From positions 3,742,772 through 3,806,771 of the forward strand of contig OX030959.1 in the NCBI GenBank assembly GCA_943735955.1: 64,000 nucleotides of DNA. Reading direction: 5' to 3'. Below the pieces are notes generated by a model. It was not told the DNA's origin. It did not search any database and was given only the letters and a program-made list of their open reading frames with translations. This DNA is from Piscicola geometra. Taxonomy: Eukaryota; Annelida; Clitellata; Hirudinida; Piscicolidae. The translations under genes and the position numbers were made by a program. Shown piece by piece: positions 1 through 14,400 of this stretch (the first letter of the stretch is position 1; each line of letters starts with the position of its first letter).

Positions 1-2990
1 ATACTTTCGACATCAATGGAAACTTTGTTTTTTCATGAATGTTATAACAACGGAGCATCCTCTAATTAGTGGATGCACTTGAGAACGAATAAGAAAACAT
101 AAACTTGGGGAAGATGTGCTGAAAATAATTTATATTTTAAAATATTGTTTTAAAATATTTTTTTATATCTGAAACTTTTTAGGAAAAGATTTAAAAGGCC
201 ACACTGAGAATACACTAGTAATTCTGAAATGATTGATGGCGAGTTTGCTGAAAGGGAATGAAATAACGGAAAAAAATTCAAAAACAAGAACTTTAACTAC
301 CTTAAAATGAAAATATTGTATCTAAACAAAAAAAAATTTCTTTTCAAATGTAAAAAAGATTTTTTTATGTTTTTTCTTTTCACAAACCTGTGAACATAAA
401 GTGCAATGAAATATTAAAATTAAAAGAAAATGCATTTTTTAGAATTTCCAAAAGTTTCAAAAGTTTAAAGACAACTTCAAAGACTTCATAAATTGGAAGA
501 ATGCCAAAATTAAACATTAAAAAGATTTTTGAAATGCATTTTTATTGAAAATTATTTTGAAAATGTGAGAGAAAATCTATGTAGTGTACACATTAAGAAT
601 GTATAAACCCATGTTTATAAAAAAAATATAATTATATTAGTGAGACTGGTTACTTTTATAATTGTTTTGAAAGCGAATGTAACTAAACGCATTTTCTTAA
701 AAAGAAAAACAACTTAAAAGCCTCGTTTTTTGAAAAGAAAAATATTATATTAAAAAAAAGCTATTGCAAAAAAGACCATGCCAAAGAATTAGAACTCCAT
801 TTGAAATAATTTAGCTTATTATGTTTTATTATACTTTATTGATAAAAAATTAAATAACAAAAACAACCACAAAATGTCTAATACACCAAGAACTACAGCA
901 AAAACTACAATATGTCTAAAACAACAAAAAAGAAGACAATCATGAACAAAAACAGCAAAAGAAACAACTGAAACATTTATACAACAACAATACCAACAAG
1001 AACAACCTCAGCCAGCTGGAGTGCTTGACAGCTAACTTGAGCATGCTGCATACGTGCTGCAACATGTCCTTCTGTGTTGTTGTTGTTGCTGTTGATGATG
1101 ATGTTGTTGGTGTTGTTGTTGTTGTTAGTGCTGTTGTTGTAGTTGCTGTTGTTGGTGCTGTTGTTGTAGTTTGTGTTGTTGTTGTAGTTGGTAGTATGTT
1201 TTTGCTGATGATATGTTTTTGGTGTGTGTTTGTTGTTAGGGTTTTTGTTGGTGATGTTGTTTTTGGTTAAATTGTTGTTGTTTTTATTGGGGTTATTGTT
1301 AGTATTGTTGTTGGGGTTGTTTTCATTGTTTTCATTGTTGTTGTTGTTGTTGTTAGTGTTGTTGTTTTTATTGTTTTAGTTGCTGGTATTTTTCATTTTT
1401 ATAAAAAATAATACCCTTGTTGATTAAGCATATGAATCGCATATTATTTTTGCTAATGTTTTCTGTCCATCATTCAACGGAACATGAAAAATAGCATGCA
1501 GGACCATTGGACCCAAACGAATTTAAATTCAATAAATAAAAAAATAAAATAAATAATTGAAAAAAATAGAAATTAATCTTGCATGGCCTCGACCTCGAGA
1601 GGCAGGGGCAGTTGCAGGGGCGATGGGGAAAGAATGCCGCCAAGCACTCTGTACTTTCCCGTGCTGATGAGGTGGTCACGTGCTATTTCTGTGGATGTGG
1701 ATGAGGGGAGGGGGGTAAGAGGGGTGAATGGATGGATGGATGCATGGATGGATGCATGGATGCATGGATGGATTGATGAATGGATGGATGGATTGGTGGA
1801 TGGATGGATTGTTGGATGGATGGATTGGTGGATGCATGGATGCATGGATGCATGGATGCATGGATGCATGGATAGATGGATAGATTAAGTGATCTTTCGA
1901 TCGTCTCGTAATTAATATTCATAGCTATGCAATAAAAGTGTAATATTCTTAAATAATTTAGAAGACGATTCCTCTGTTAATGAAGCAGTAAAAGTCGTGC
2001 TGGTGGCAGTAGTAATAGCACAATTAGTCTCAGTGAAAACTATTTGTGTAGTCTTAACGTATTTCAAACTTTATCTTGCAGATCTTTTGCCAGTTTTTTT
2101 TATTTCGAGTGATGAATGAATGTAGAAGTTAAATTTGCTGAATAATTTCAAAATGAATGACTCTAGTTTCAAATGAAGCTTTCCATACAGTCTTTCATTC
2201 TTTTTCATGTAAATATTTTGTTTTATTGGATAATTTAAATTTTTCATTGATTCTTTTTCAAAAATCTTTTCATACATATGCATCCTTATCGGCTTATAAT
2301 CTATCTAAATACATTTGTGAGTTTATTTATTCATGCATAAGTTCTTGTATTCATCATTGTCTTTTTCCAACTGTTGTTATTAGACGTTTTTCTAATTTGT
2401 TTTCATCACTTGAAAGTTTCTTTCAAACATGCTGTCTTTCTGTCATGACTTTTAAATCGGTAAGTATTTTTTTACATATTTTTTTCAATTTGAAATGTAA
2501 AAGATTTGTAGATTTTTAAACTTCGTTTTGGGTTTTGAAGTTTCTTTTACAAAATGTTTGACTCCATACAACTATGCGGAAAAAAATTCGGTCTTTTAAA
2601 CAAATTTATCTTTTAATTAAATTTAAAAAAAGTATTTTTGTATTTCTTTTCGCCGTTAAACAAATACATAAATAGTTAACGTTGATTCTAGACAGCTTTT
2701 AATGGCCATTACAACTCAACTAATTTCAGTTACAAGTCCATAGCTGCTAAAATTTTTATCCTTTAATAAATTTCACATTTTCAAATCATTGAAAATATAC
2801 CATGGAAAGTAAGAATTGTTTCTAGTTAATTGTCAATTAATAAATTCACTCAACCGTTTTTTTCTTCCTATATTGTGCAGAACTTCTCTGAATAGCATCT
2901 AAGAAATAATAATTAATTGATTAATTAAATAAAATAAAACAAATGAAATTAAAATATATAAAATAAATAAACACGGTGATTATAAGGATG
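1..2990. other. AT-rich gene-poor region
   Basis: No gene could be supported. Most of it is AT-rich sequence with short homopolymers. Positions 1075-1375 are a GTT/TTG-rich imperfect triplet repeat that opens a low-complexity valine-rich frame, which I do not regard as coding. An unrecognised, relatively GC-rich stretch lies at 1580-1720, just before the GATG repeat. Confidence 0.6.
1724..1884. repeat. (GATG)n-type tetranucleotide repeat
   Basis: About 160 bp of imperfect GATG/GATT units with regular GCATG variants. All open frames across it, on both strands, are repeat artefacts. Confidence 0.95.
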
Positions 2991-3009
2991 AGTCTTGAAA
3001 TGTTCTAGA

Positions 3010-3960
3010 GGCTTGGCTGTAGTGACTGGAACTGGCATTTGATTCAAGAGTTGGATCTCAGTTTTGCGATATTTTTGCTTCTGCTGCTTGTTCATCTGTA
3101 ATCTCTTTGTAAAATCTGGCAGCTCATCGTTGCACTCTTTCAAACTGGGTAATGTACGCCATGTATTCTCGCATGCGGTTGACAGATCGCCGTACAAGAG
3201 CTTTGTGGGATCGAGCCTTCACTTCAGGTGAACATCCATTGATGCTTCTTCTCAGAAAAGCCAGAAATTTGTAGTCTTTCTTGGAAGCCTCTTGAACCAG
3301 TCTGTTCAGGAGGAGTTCTTGATGCAGCACAGCCACTAAGTATTTTTTAATGGTGACGAGGGTGAGTTGTTGTCTGGGAAGATCATTTTAAAGTCTTCTT
3401 ATAATTTTTTTTAAAGTTATTGGTTTCACATTTTGAGGTGTTCAAGTTCATTTGCCCGTCCAGTTACCATTTTTAAAACTTTTCAGATCCTAAGGCTTCA
3501 CTGAGATCCAGTAGCACAGCGTCGATTTGGTCATCTTTATCCAGGCTCAAAGCAATTAAGAACAAATCTTGGTTTCACAAAAGCGTGTTTTTCGGAAGCC
3601 AATTATGTTGACTGTTGATTTGTCTACAAACGATGTGCTTCTCTGTTTTTTTACAAACTGATGTTTAAAAAATTGGCCTAAATTTTTTTAGAACTGTGCG
3701 TTAACCATTCTTGAAGACTGGAGTGAGCATAGCGTGTCTCCAGTCGTTTCTATAACGTGACTAGGTCTCACATAATTCTTGTGAGCTTTTTTGCACTCTG
3801 TTTGATTTTTGAAATTCTTGTATTTGTCAAAGCCTTCAAGTGTTGTTTTATTTTCATTTTTTTGTAGATATTTTTGAGAACCCTTGTGTTGTTTTTGATC
3901 ATGAGTAATTAATCCATCCAGGCATCCAGTTGTTCACCATATGCCCATTAATTTGTTTCA
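3010..3960 (-). pseudogene. Decayed LINE reverse transcriptase (CR1/L2-like)
   Basis: On the minus strand, fragments of a non-LTR retrotransposon reverse transcriptase can be read in order. Around 3720-3770 is a piece like the DW-x-AxLxPVFKNG palm motif. Around 3500-3560 is one resembling the QxDxVLLDLS catalytic-core approach. At 3124-3336 are LRRSINGCSPEVKARSHKAL and ITQFERVQR, followed by a stop and then AARF. In CR1/L2-type elements this last segment normally reads VQRRAARF, so the stop at about 3124 looks like an Arg codon changed to TGA. Frameshifts separate the blocks. This is a dead fragment; family assignment rests on motif memory, not alignment. Confidence 0.7.
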
Positions 3961-6679
3961 ATTCTGCTTTCACTGTTGATAATCTAAAGTTTTTATTTCG
4001 CAACAGTTAAAGAGAAAGCCGCCATACTGGATGATTAATGCGTTCCTCGAATCATTTCGCATGAATTCCATTCGAGACATTTCATAAAAACGCAAAAAAA
4101 TGTCATTCTAACAATCATGTAATAAATACTTTTTAATTAAAAATTCATTTTGGAAGAATATTAAAAAAGAAAATATGTTTTTCGCTCCAAGTCGTAGTTA
4201 CATAACCTAATTATGTCACAAAATATACCAGTGTATATTTTCCAAACTCTGAATATTATACAGTTGTATACAATACATAATGTATGATACAAAGTTTGAC
4301 AAAATTTCTTCGTTTGCACATCATAAACTTTAATAAATAAATTATTGAATACTTTCATCAAATTTATTTTTTCCTTATTCCGCAGGCAACATGATTTATA
4401 CAAGCTTTGCGATTTTCAAGGTAAAAGACGAATTCTTTATGGTATCACAGATAAGATGTCAACTCGTTTTTATTTCGATCCTGGGACCATAAAACAAAGC
4501 TATTTGCATTTTGTATATTGTGAATGGAATACAAAATGTTTTTAAAGGTCGCAGAAAGCTGAAGGTACGTACACATATACGAAACGAACACACACACGAG
4601 GCTTTGGGAAAGGCTTAAAGCAACATGGAACCACTCTTCCAAGACAAGCAATAATAACACGTTTCCACTTTTTGAGTATTTATACACCGAAACTAAGATT
4701 TCTTTGTAAAATTATACGTTTATTCATATCAAAACTATCTATTTTTCACTTTACTTATTTACACTTTTTTTTCGTTTAACCGTCAAATTGTCCAGTTATC
4801 GTCATAACACCATCTCATCAATTCAATATCATTCACCGCCATCCCACCCTCTCACCATCTCACCACTCATCTCCACCACAACAAATCTATCAAATCATTC
4901 TTTTTCCTGCTGTCCTACAATCCCCTACTCATACCCATTGTTCCATCAATCACCCGCCCCCCCTCCCGCTTCAACCACCATACCACATAATACGCAACAC
5001 ACCCCTTACCTTCCCATCTCCCTGTCCACCCACCAACCTAACCCCCCCCCCCCCCCCCCCCCACCACTTACCACCCAACCCATCACGCCACATCAGACCC
5101 ACCAGCACTGTATCACCTACTAACCAACTCATTATACCACGCAACCCATAATCCCATTCCACTACCTGAGCCAAAATCCCACCACCAACCACCCATCTAC
5201 CCACTCACCATCCCACCAACCCCATCCCTTCTCCAACCTCCCTTCCCCCACCACTCCACCAACCGAACATTCTGAGGTGCATGTGGTTGGGCGGGTTGAA
5301 GGACCCCCTCATCAGCAGCACCACACGCACCGGTCTTGAAGACATCTCATGTGTCAGTCTCTCTTAATCTGTCTGTATCCCTCTGTATCTGTTTTTATCC
5401 CTCTGTATCTGCCTGTATCCCTCTTGCTGAGTATCTTTCTGAATGTCTTTTTGTTTATTGTCTATCTTTCTGCTTGTTCTTCTGTTTATTGCTCATCTGT
5501 TTGTCTATCTGTTTTTGTCTGTCTGTTTATTTATCGGTTTTTTATCTGTTTTTTTCTTTTTTCTATCTTTTTTATTATTATTTTCTTTTTTGGTTGTATA
5601 TACTTTTACGGTTTTTTTTCATTGGGATGTGCTCCCTTCTCGCCACTTCCATGTTAATTTGTTTTATTTTAGATTGATATATTTTTTTATTTTTATTGCA
5701 AATTCATTATTTTTATTTCTTTTTCTATCAAGCATCTAGTTTTTTGACTATTAAACACATACATTTGACATAAATTATTTCTACAAAGCAATTCACGTGT
5801 CTGAAACAAACTTTTCGTTTTCTACTGAAATCCCTGAAGCAATAATAAGACACCTAGAGAATTTTTCAAAATACGTTTTTATAGAGTTTTTTTTATAAAT
5901 AAAAAATGTTATGATAACAAAATAAACTTATTTTTTAATGACTTTATCAATGATTTTTTGTTTTTAACTTTTTATTATTATTTTAACACATTATTAACTA
6001 TTAATTTCTATTCTTTACCGGTACTTTGAGGTTTGAATTAAAAAAATTCCATTTACTTTTACAACTCTCTCATCACAAACAGTTTTTTACGATGTCCGTT
6101 GTAACGTAAAACCAATGTTGACCAAAAAAGAGATATTTTAAACCAAATTTATATTTTATATAAATTACCCAAAAAAATTTCTTTTTAATTATTCTGCAAA
6201 CTTTTAAACAATTTTCCACAAGATTTAATTTAGACTAGTCGTCTAGGCAAACAACATCAAACCACGGGTGTTATTTGCCTGCAAACACAAAGTCACAGGT
6301 CTTTCTGTTTGACTTTAAAATTATGGAACTGACTCCTTAAACGGCCCAGGCTTGCAAGGGCGTGACGATGTAAGCAGACCTGCCTCCAAACACCGCGACT
6401 TGAACTACTCCGACAAGCTAAAACAACAGGCATAAATGCCATTGAGGCTTGTACGCCTTGTGTACACACACGCATGCACACACACACATGTGTGTACACT
6501 AACTTGGACGATTTCACGTACACACAGATACTTTTGCGCACGTACAGACACTAATATTTAGACCTACTTATAAAGCGACTAAAGACACGCACTTATCTGA
6601 AACTATAATTACGCACACAGAAAAACCTATTAGACTGTCTACTCAAACGAATATTTAAGAATACATTTACACTCACTCA

Positions 6680-6812
6680 AGCACACAAGAACACATACAC
6701 ACAAACATAGCTGCACACCCTCAAGCAGACAAGAACACACACACACAGACATACCTACACAAACTCAAGCAGACAAGAACACACACACACAGACATACCT
6801 ACACACACCAGC
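6680..6812. repeat. Tandem repeat, about 53-bp unit, CA-rich
   Basis: Roughly three units, each containing CAAGCAGACAAGAACACA followed by (CA)n and GACATACCTACAC. Confidence 0.8.
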
Positions 6813-6895
6813 TTCAGAACTACTTGTTATAAGCATCCATCCATTCACGTCGTGCCTCTTTCAATGTTAAAAACTTCTTTTCACGCCAAAAATTT

Positions 6896-7020
6896 TGGAA
6901 AAAGTTTTTTTTCAACATCATTTCTTCAAAATTATTTATTTAAAATAATTTTTTCAACATCATTTCTTCAACATTATTTATTCAAAATAATTTTTTCAAC
7001 ATCATTTCTTTAACAATTTC
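6896..7020. repeat. Tandem repeat, about 45-bp unit
   Basis: Three units built on TTTTTTCAACATCATTTCTT followed by an AT-rich spacer. Confidence 0.8.
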
Positions 7021-9079
7021 TTACTTTTTCTTGAATCCATTCCTTCAAACTTGTCATTTCACCATCATCATGTCTCCAACTCATCTTCATCATTATCAAC
7101 TTTTCATTTTTCCACCGTCATCTTTTTTCCACCGTCATCTTTTCTTCATCATCATCTCTGCACGTCCTCATCATCATCAAGCCTTCAAGTTTCTTGTGTG
7201 TCGGACTGCACCCATCAACTCCTTTACTTCTTCAATTAGGAGTCCTTCGCTCCTTTTGCACGTCCCCATATTTTTATTTTATTATTATTTTTTAGTTTTA
7301 TTTTTAATTATTAATTAATCATTTAATGTGTTAAGAAAATCATTTTATTCATTTTTTATTCCAATACTTCAAACCTTCTTGAAACACTTATTGAAATTAA
7401 TTGTTTATTTTGTGCCATTATTTCATCAATATTAAATCAAACCATATCAAATATTTTTATATATTTCTGAGATAATAGAAAGCACACAAAAAATAGTTTA
7501 TTTTTGAACAGCTAATTCTGCTTATATATGAAGGCCCTTGACAGCGAACCTCTCAAGCTAATTGGATGCCTTTCCACAACGCGAAGAGATTCTCTGCTTG
7601 AAAAGACTCTCCTATTGATACTAATCTTCAAAATTACGAAACATTGTATTTAAAATGAGGTTTTTAATGATATTTTTGTCTTGTATGTTTGGTTTAAGAG
7701 TACCGTATTTTATTCTCAATTGTCGAAAAACACAATTCATTGAAAAAACTGATAAATGTTTGTTTAAAAAGCGTATTAATATCAACATTTTATGCATACA
7801 AAAAAACTTTTTGGTATTTGTGCGTGTTCTTTTGTTAGTTTTTTCAATTGAAATGGCTTGGGTCATCTTTAAAACCATTTTTGGCACTTTTGTACTTTTA
7901 CATTTTTGTTTGCAATAATTAAACTTTTAATGGCTTCTTTCTATAAAAAAAATCTTGGTATTTAGTTATCAAAACTCCTATCACTTGAGCATCGAAACAA
8001 TTAAATCTGTTGAATTCCTTTTCTAATTTCTACTTCAGAAAGCTTATTTTGAACCAATTTAGGTTTTTTTATTTCATTGCTTTCATAACATTATTCAAAT
8101 GCTGCTGAATTCTTATTTCTAGGAAAATCTTCTTACGCTTTCGTATTCGTATCTCTGAGTGGAAGATTTGATGTGTTTGTGTGCTTGTTTGCCTGTATGT
8201 TTGCTTCAATGGAAAGAATTTTTTGCTAGACATTTTATGTTTGAGATTGTCCACATGTGTGTTCAAGATGTTTATACCACTTGAAATGCTCATTAATGGT
8301 CCATCTTTCGACAAATTAAACAGCAACGTGTTTTAGCTAAACTTTCGCAAATACACAAATTAATTCACGCATTTTGAGAGCTTAAAACAGGCTGCCAATA
8401 AACTTTTCAAATATGTAGTACGTGATGAAATTCATAATGGATTTAAAAGTTTAAAATAAAGAACATAAAAAAATTTTTCGAATGGTTTTAGCTTAAAGAA
8501 CTTTCAAACCCTTACAAAACCACGCAAAAAATTAATGCTACAAATTGAATTCACCAAAAACACTTGTTAAAAAAGCATATTTATTACAAAAAAATTTCAA
8601 AAAGAGAATTTTTTTATAACTTGCCAACAACTGAGCAAACCTAAATAAGCTTTGATGAAACAATGCGCTTTAAAAACCTTCATATAAATTCATTTTACTT
8701 TTTTATATCTCTTAAAAATTCTACGCTGCCATGCAATATTTATGCTTCGACCCGTAAGCCGATGTGCCAGCGCAATATCAACTTTATAATCAAATGTTAC
8801 CCTAAACCCTAACCCGTGCCTAAAATGTATTTTTAATTAAAAATTTTTAAATTGGACAAAAGGCGGGTGAATATACACGCTATTTCAAATTCATTTTTTA
8901 TCTAAAAATGTCTCATCTCTGTTTCGAGGCTGCATCAACAAAAATTAATTAGATTTTTAGGTATAAAAATAAATTTACATATTAATTCATGAGCTCATGA
9001 TGATGATGGTTATGATGATGATGATCATCATCATCATAATTATCATCATCCAGCGGTCAAAAAACTTCTTTTTTTGCGG

Positions 9080-9650
9080 CACAACTAAATGAAGTCTCCA
9101 CAGCTTTCTGTTCACCACCCATGATTACAACTGATCGACTTCGTGCGTTGGCTGTCCTGGATCGATATCCTTGGTCTGTCAGGGCGTTTTCGTGCTTTCA
9201 TCTCAGATTCGTCATGTAGTAGAGAGCCTCGTTGGTGATGTGGTCGCTGGACTGTTGGATTCCAAGCATCGTCCGATAACAAGTCCTGGCGGAGACGTCA
9301 AGTTTCTTCGATAACGCTGTAGTGAGCATCCATGATTCTCAGCCGTAGAGCAAAATTGAAGATGCAAGCGGCTTGAAAGATGCGAATATTAAAATCTGTT
9401 TTCAGCTTTGGTGAGCGAAGAAACTTTTGTAGCTTCGTGAAGACTGCCCATGCAAGGTTGATTCATCTTTTGAAATCGTGATCTGTAGACCCAACATAGG
9501 ATCCAAGGTATTTAAAGTCGTTAACGGTTGCAATGTCCTGGCCATCGATGGACAGATTTGCAGGTGGTGGCTGGACAGAGGGGTCTGGAGGGTTGAGACG
9601 CATCTGTTTGATCTTTTTATTAGTCTAGTCAGACTGGGATAGAAGATGAG
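9080..9650 (-). pseudogene. Decayed LINE reverse transcriptase (RTE-like C-terminal part)
   Basis: The minus strand between 9620 and 9480 reads KKIKQMRLNPPDPS, then IDGQDIATVNDFKYLGSYVG. NDFKYLGS is the signature that follows the palm domain in RTE-like and related non-LTR elements. Just beyond it a TGA interrupts the frame (about 9463), followed by LAWAVFTKLQKFLRS, and the continuation at 9100-9400 is frameshifted. This is a non-functional remnant. The family is inferred from the motif only. Confidence 0.7.
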
Positions 9651-9865
9651 TATCAACTAACATGCTGTATGATGAGCATTATTATAGTGGAGATTGAAGC
9701 CACTCACGTTTAAATGTTTTCTTTGCGCCCATGGTTTACTAGGGCATCAGTTGCATTTAAACCTAAAACTTTTGTCAAGCCGAGAGTCGTTACACCATCG
9801 ACCAGCCGTTCCTTTCTATATATAAAATTATTATAAAAAATTATTATATAAAATTTACATGTTGA

Positions 9866-10065
9866 AAAAGTTCTTTAATATTTTGAAAACAAGTGAATAA
9901 ACTCTAATATTTCGAAATTAAGTGAATAAACTTTTTAATATTTTGAATTGAAGTTAATAAACTCTTTAATATTATTAAATGAAGTTAATAAACTTTTTAA
10001 TATTTTGAACTGAAGTTAATAAACTTTTTAATATTATGAAATGAAGGGAGTATTTTGAAATTAAG
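9866..10065. repeat. AT-rich tandem repeat, about 31-35-bp unit
   Basis: About six degenerate units containing AATAAACTTTTTAATATT followed by TTGAAxTGAAGTT. Confidence 0.85.
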
Positions 10066-10929
10066 TGAATAATTTTGTGAATAAATTAAGTAAATAATAA
10101 AAACTGTTATAAACTTTTGTTTATTATTTTCAAATTTCTAAAATGTCGTTTTATAAAATTTTCAATAGCTTAGAAGTTTTTATATGTTCGCTTTTTAATC
10201 AAATTTGCTAATGTAATTTCAGTCATGCATCGCGCCAGACCACTTTAATCAATATAAGTGAAATAATTGCTGAAATGAAATAATATAAAACTATATTTTT
10301 CTCTTAATCCAAGAAATAGTCTTTTGACAAGGCAAATGTGTAAGTCGTGATCGAGTTGTTTTATTGTCGACGAAAGACCTGGGAATGCAACCATTGAGAG
10401 CAGTGTAAGAATAAGAATGAAAGCCAATCAAAGGAAAAAAAAGCTTTTAATTTGCTATTTATTAACAAATGATCATTGAATTGTATCAAATTTTTTTAAA
10501 AACTATTCAAGTAAAAATTAAAATTAAAGTGTAATTAAGCATCTTAAACATTTATATTGTAGCTTATTAATAGTAACAAAGACGTTGAATGACAAATATT
10601 CAGAAGCTAGCGAAGAAGGACAATAGAAGCGATTGGCTAGCTTGAATCTTGATCTAAGGCATCTCAAAAGCCGAAACACAAAACTTATTCAGCATTTACA
10701 ACTCATTTTAATAAATTAAAAGATATTTCAGAATGATCACTAAGTGATATCTTTTTCAAATGTGATATTTAAAATTATTACACAAAAGGTCCTTACTCAA
10801 AACAATGAATTCTACCCGATTTTTAATCACGACTACGTTGAATGAATTTCATTTTTTCTTTAATTTCTCTCTTAATCAACTTTTAATGATACATTTTCAC
10901 TGCTAATTTTTCACGGTATGTTTTTGGGC

Positions 10930-11027
10930 CAGAGACGGCGATCTGCTGCAAACCATTGAAGTTGACCTCTTCACTACCAAAAAGTGGGGTGATCCGAACC
11001 ACAGGAACCCTAGGGTTGCCGCCCATG
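10930..11027. mobile_element. Short hAT-like MITE (same family as 14808-15178)
   Basis: It begins CAGAGACGGCGATC and ends GGTTGCCGCCCATG, imperfect inverted termini shared with the better-defined copy at 14808-15178. Flanks TTTTGGGC and ATTTGGGT could be a decayed 8-bp target-site duplication. An ORF crossing it on the minus strand is not a gene. Confidence 0.6.
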
Positions 11028-11499
11028 ATTTGGGTACCAACCTTAAGAGCTAAAACATACCATTGAAATGAGATGCACTGTTGAGCCAAAAATAGAACGC
11101 GGTGTTATGTCGTGCTCAAAAGTTTTTTTTATACTTTAAGCTAAATATAAATTAAGTTAAATAGATTTTAAATGTGTCTTCATGCATGGGACATCCAAAG
11201 CAACAAAATGAACCCACTCCCATCTTTCTAGACCAACGTGGAATTATAATAAAAGTTGGTTACGTCAGCCATACCAAAGCCCTGATACATACACACTGAA
11301 GTTTTAACATATTCTCACTAGAATTGTAATATATACTATAACAGTCACAATTATAACAGTTGTCAAGTTCCTTGCTTCAGGTGCTCGTAAAAGGTAGCTT
11401 GAAATATAATTAGCCCGATCAATAAAATAAATTAAAATTCATCATAAAACATTCACTCAATAAAGTTCGATTAGGCAGCACATACCAGGGTTCGTGAAA

Positions 11500-14400
11500 A
11501 TGTCTAAATCATTTGCAACGAGCGCAAATCTCCTATTTCTCTTTCTTTTCTCCCAATCTCTGACCGTGAAATCGCAAACAACCTCGTTGGGAAAAACAGC
11601 GAACGGTACTTCCGTGTATGGAATCGCTAGCGCCCTTGGTCTGCTTCATGTCATTCGTAGCGACGTTCCTGTGGTCGAGGTGTACCAACCCCCCTCCACT
11701 CAACTCACACAAATGAGGTCCCTTCCCGTCAGCAACCAGAGCGGCCTCTATGATATGGGTTACTTACCAAAGGCCAATCTGCTGGTTTTGTTGAATTGGT
11801 TCGACGGAAAGAACGTAAGTTTTATCTTTTTCATCACTATCTGTTTTTTAAAGTATTTAAATTTAAACTTTATATTGAATATTTCGATATGAAAATCAAT
11901 GAAGTAAAACTGCAATGACATGTATTTATTTTAAGCAGCTACAACCCTCACAATCTAACTTAAACACTTCACCATACCTTCATCGTTACCAAACCATCCA
12001 CCCATCACCAAACCCCTCTACCCACCACCAAATCCCAATACCCATCACCAAACCCTCATACACCATCACCAAACCCCTCTTCCAATCACCATAGCCTCAA
12101 CCACCCTCCCATTACCAAACCATCAAACCACCTTTCCATCCTTTCACCATCACCAAACCCTTCACCCATCCCCATACCCTCGGCCACCTTCGACCACCCA
12201 AAGGTGACAGTGATGCAGATGTTCCCTCCATACGGCATCAGCAAGTGGCAATTCACGACGATTGACACCGTGGCTGCAATGTCAGTGACAGAAGGAGATG
12301 AATTCATCGTCATCACAGAGAGTTTCAGCAAGTCGGTTAAGGTTGGTGTTCTTTTTTGGGGAATTTAAGTTGAGATGATAGAGGAGATTTTGGACTTGGT
12401 TCGTTTTTTTCAAGTAAAACCAAAACGCTAACAACTTTCCACCCAAACCTTCCACCCAACCTTCCACCCAACCTTCCACCCAACTTCAGACCCCCTCCCT
12501 TCCCCCAATCTCACTTTTCTAGGTTTTCAACAAAGATGGCGTGATGGTTCGTCAGATTTTCCTCAAAACGACCATGAGTCCAAGACACACCATCAGAACA
12601 CTCGACAATCTGTACGCAGTGACGTTTGGATACGAAAGGATGGAACCGCACTACGTTTGCAGGTGCATGGTTTAATAAATGATGATTGAAGTGGTTGTTT
12701 GATGGTAGGGGTGGTTTGAGGGTTGGCATGGTTTTTGAATGATTGAAGTGGTGGTTTGATGGTTGGTGTGCTTTTTGGATGGTTAGGGGAATAGTTATTG
12801 GATGCTTAGGGTGTTGGTGGTGTAGATAGTTGAAGTATTGGTTGTTGGATAGTTGGGGTAATGGTTATAGTGGAAGCTGCAAGCGTGTTTTGAAAGAGAC
12901 AATTTGAAGATGTTGTCTGTAAAATCACAAATAAAAATAGTGATAATTTTAGTAGAAATTTTCCTCAATACAAATAATTAAAGACGAAATCCATTCACAA
13001 ATTTATCTCCCAATCTACTTGGCAACCACTCCAACATGAACCACAATCACAGATTCAACGTTCTTGGTTTTGTGGTGGGAACATGTTACGGTGGAAGGCC
13101 TGGAAGCTCCCTCATGCAGTTAGACGTACCCGCACGCATGATAAACACCAAGGATGGGGGCATTCTGGTGGCTGACACAAACAACAAACGAATTCTTAAG
13201 GTTTGGGCGGTGGTTGGAGGTTTTTAAACATGGTTATATTAATAATGACTTAAATCAAACTTGATATTAACTCATTTAATACTTTTAATTAAAGATATTT
13301 TTATTTATTAAAAAATAGTATAGAACCAAATATAATTGACTACAAATCTCAATTCTCTTCTTCTCACCTCGTCAGCTGAACAGAGACTTCACGTCGGCTG
13401 AGGTCATCCTTACGCAGCAAAACGGCATCAACCATCCTTACAGACTTGCCTACTACGAAGATCAAAAAGTTCTTTATGTAGCGGACAACTTTTTAGACCC
13501 GGTTACAAAGTACTCCATAGGTGGCAGAGTTCTTGCTTTTCAGTATATCCTTTGACGAGTTTGAAAAGCTCTTGGTAAGTGATTTCATCAAAAAAATGTA
13601 TGTTTAACTATGTTTGGAATTTTAAAGTAGCACAAACATTTGACATTTAGAATTTGAAAAGTCTCGTTTGTGATGACTTTAAATTCAAGACTTGAAATGA
13701 TATTAAATTAGTTTAATCATTCATATTGTCTTTTATCTAATGACGATTGAACAATAAAAGACTAACTTCAATTATTAATCTATTTTTATTTTCAAATGTC
13801 AAGATTTTCAGGCACCAATATGCGCACATGCCCTGGGAATCTGGTGTTTTTGCTCAATTAACAAATTCTGATAAATATATATCCCATGCCTTTTTAAAAA
13901 AATTCTTCTAATAAAATCCGTTTATTATAGTATAATAATTTTTTTCGTTTAAAAATAAAAAAAAACTATTTGAACTTATCCTTGAATCTCTGGCCATGAA
14001 AATCATACTTTTTAATAGAGCAGTTCTGTATACTGGATTAACTAATTGATCTGATACGAATATTCTATATAAATATCTTAACGAATATAACTTTTTAATA
14101 ACTAATCTAAAGAATGAAATACGAAAATTTTAGAGTGGATACAAGTTTTTTTAGTATATACAGTGTATATTATGCCTTTATATCATTATATTCTTAGCTC
14201 TGAATTTAATAAATTTATTTTTAATTATAAAGTTTTATCAACTAAATGTAAAAAATTCGAATAAGCGACAAAGTTCAACTCGATATGAAGTGTGGGATTC
14301 AAAAAAGAAGTCTTGTTGTAAGTGAAAAAAGAAATTTGCATCAAATATGCCTACATCTAGCCACAAACGACATTCAAGTGTCTTTGTATCCATCATGAAA

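Larger units (their letters stand above)
3980..9060. other. AT-rich intergenic sequence with simple repeats
   Basis: No gene could be supported. Contents include a C-rich strand-asymmetric block at 4786-5270 with a run of about 21 C at 5042-5062, a TCTG/TCTT-rich block at 5345-5600, CA-rich tandem units at 6680-6810, a short tandem repeat at 6900-7010 and ATG/ATC repeats at 8995-9050. ORFs here (for example 7655-7918) have AT-driven composition and no recognisable domain. A short telomere-like CCCTAAACCCTAACCC stretch lies near 8802-8818. Confidence 0.6.

Noticed and set aside
1025..1270. Valine-rich ORF near the left end
   Set aside because: Arises from imperfect GTT repeats and has no conserved segment.
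7621..8326. ORFs of 85-88 codons on both strands
   Set aside because: AT-driven composition, overlapping on opposite strands, no domain, no splice support.
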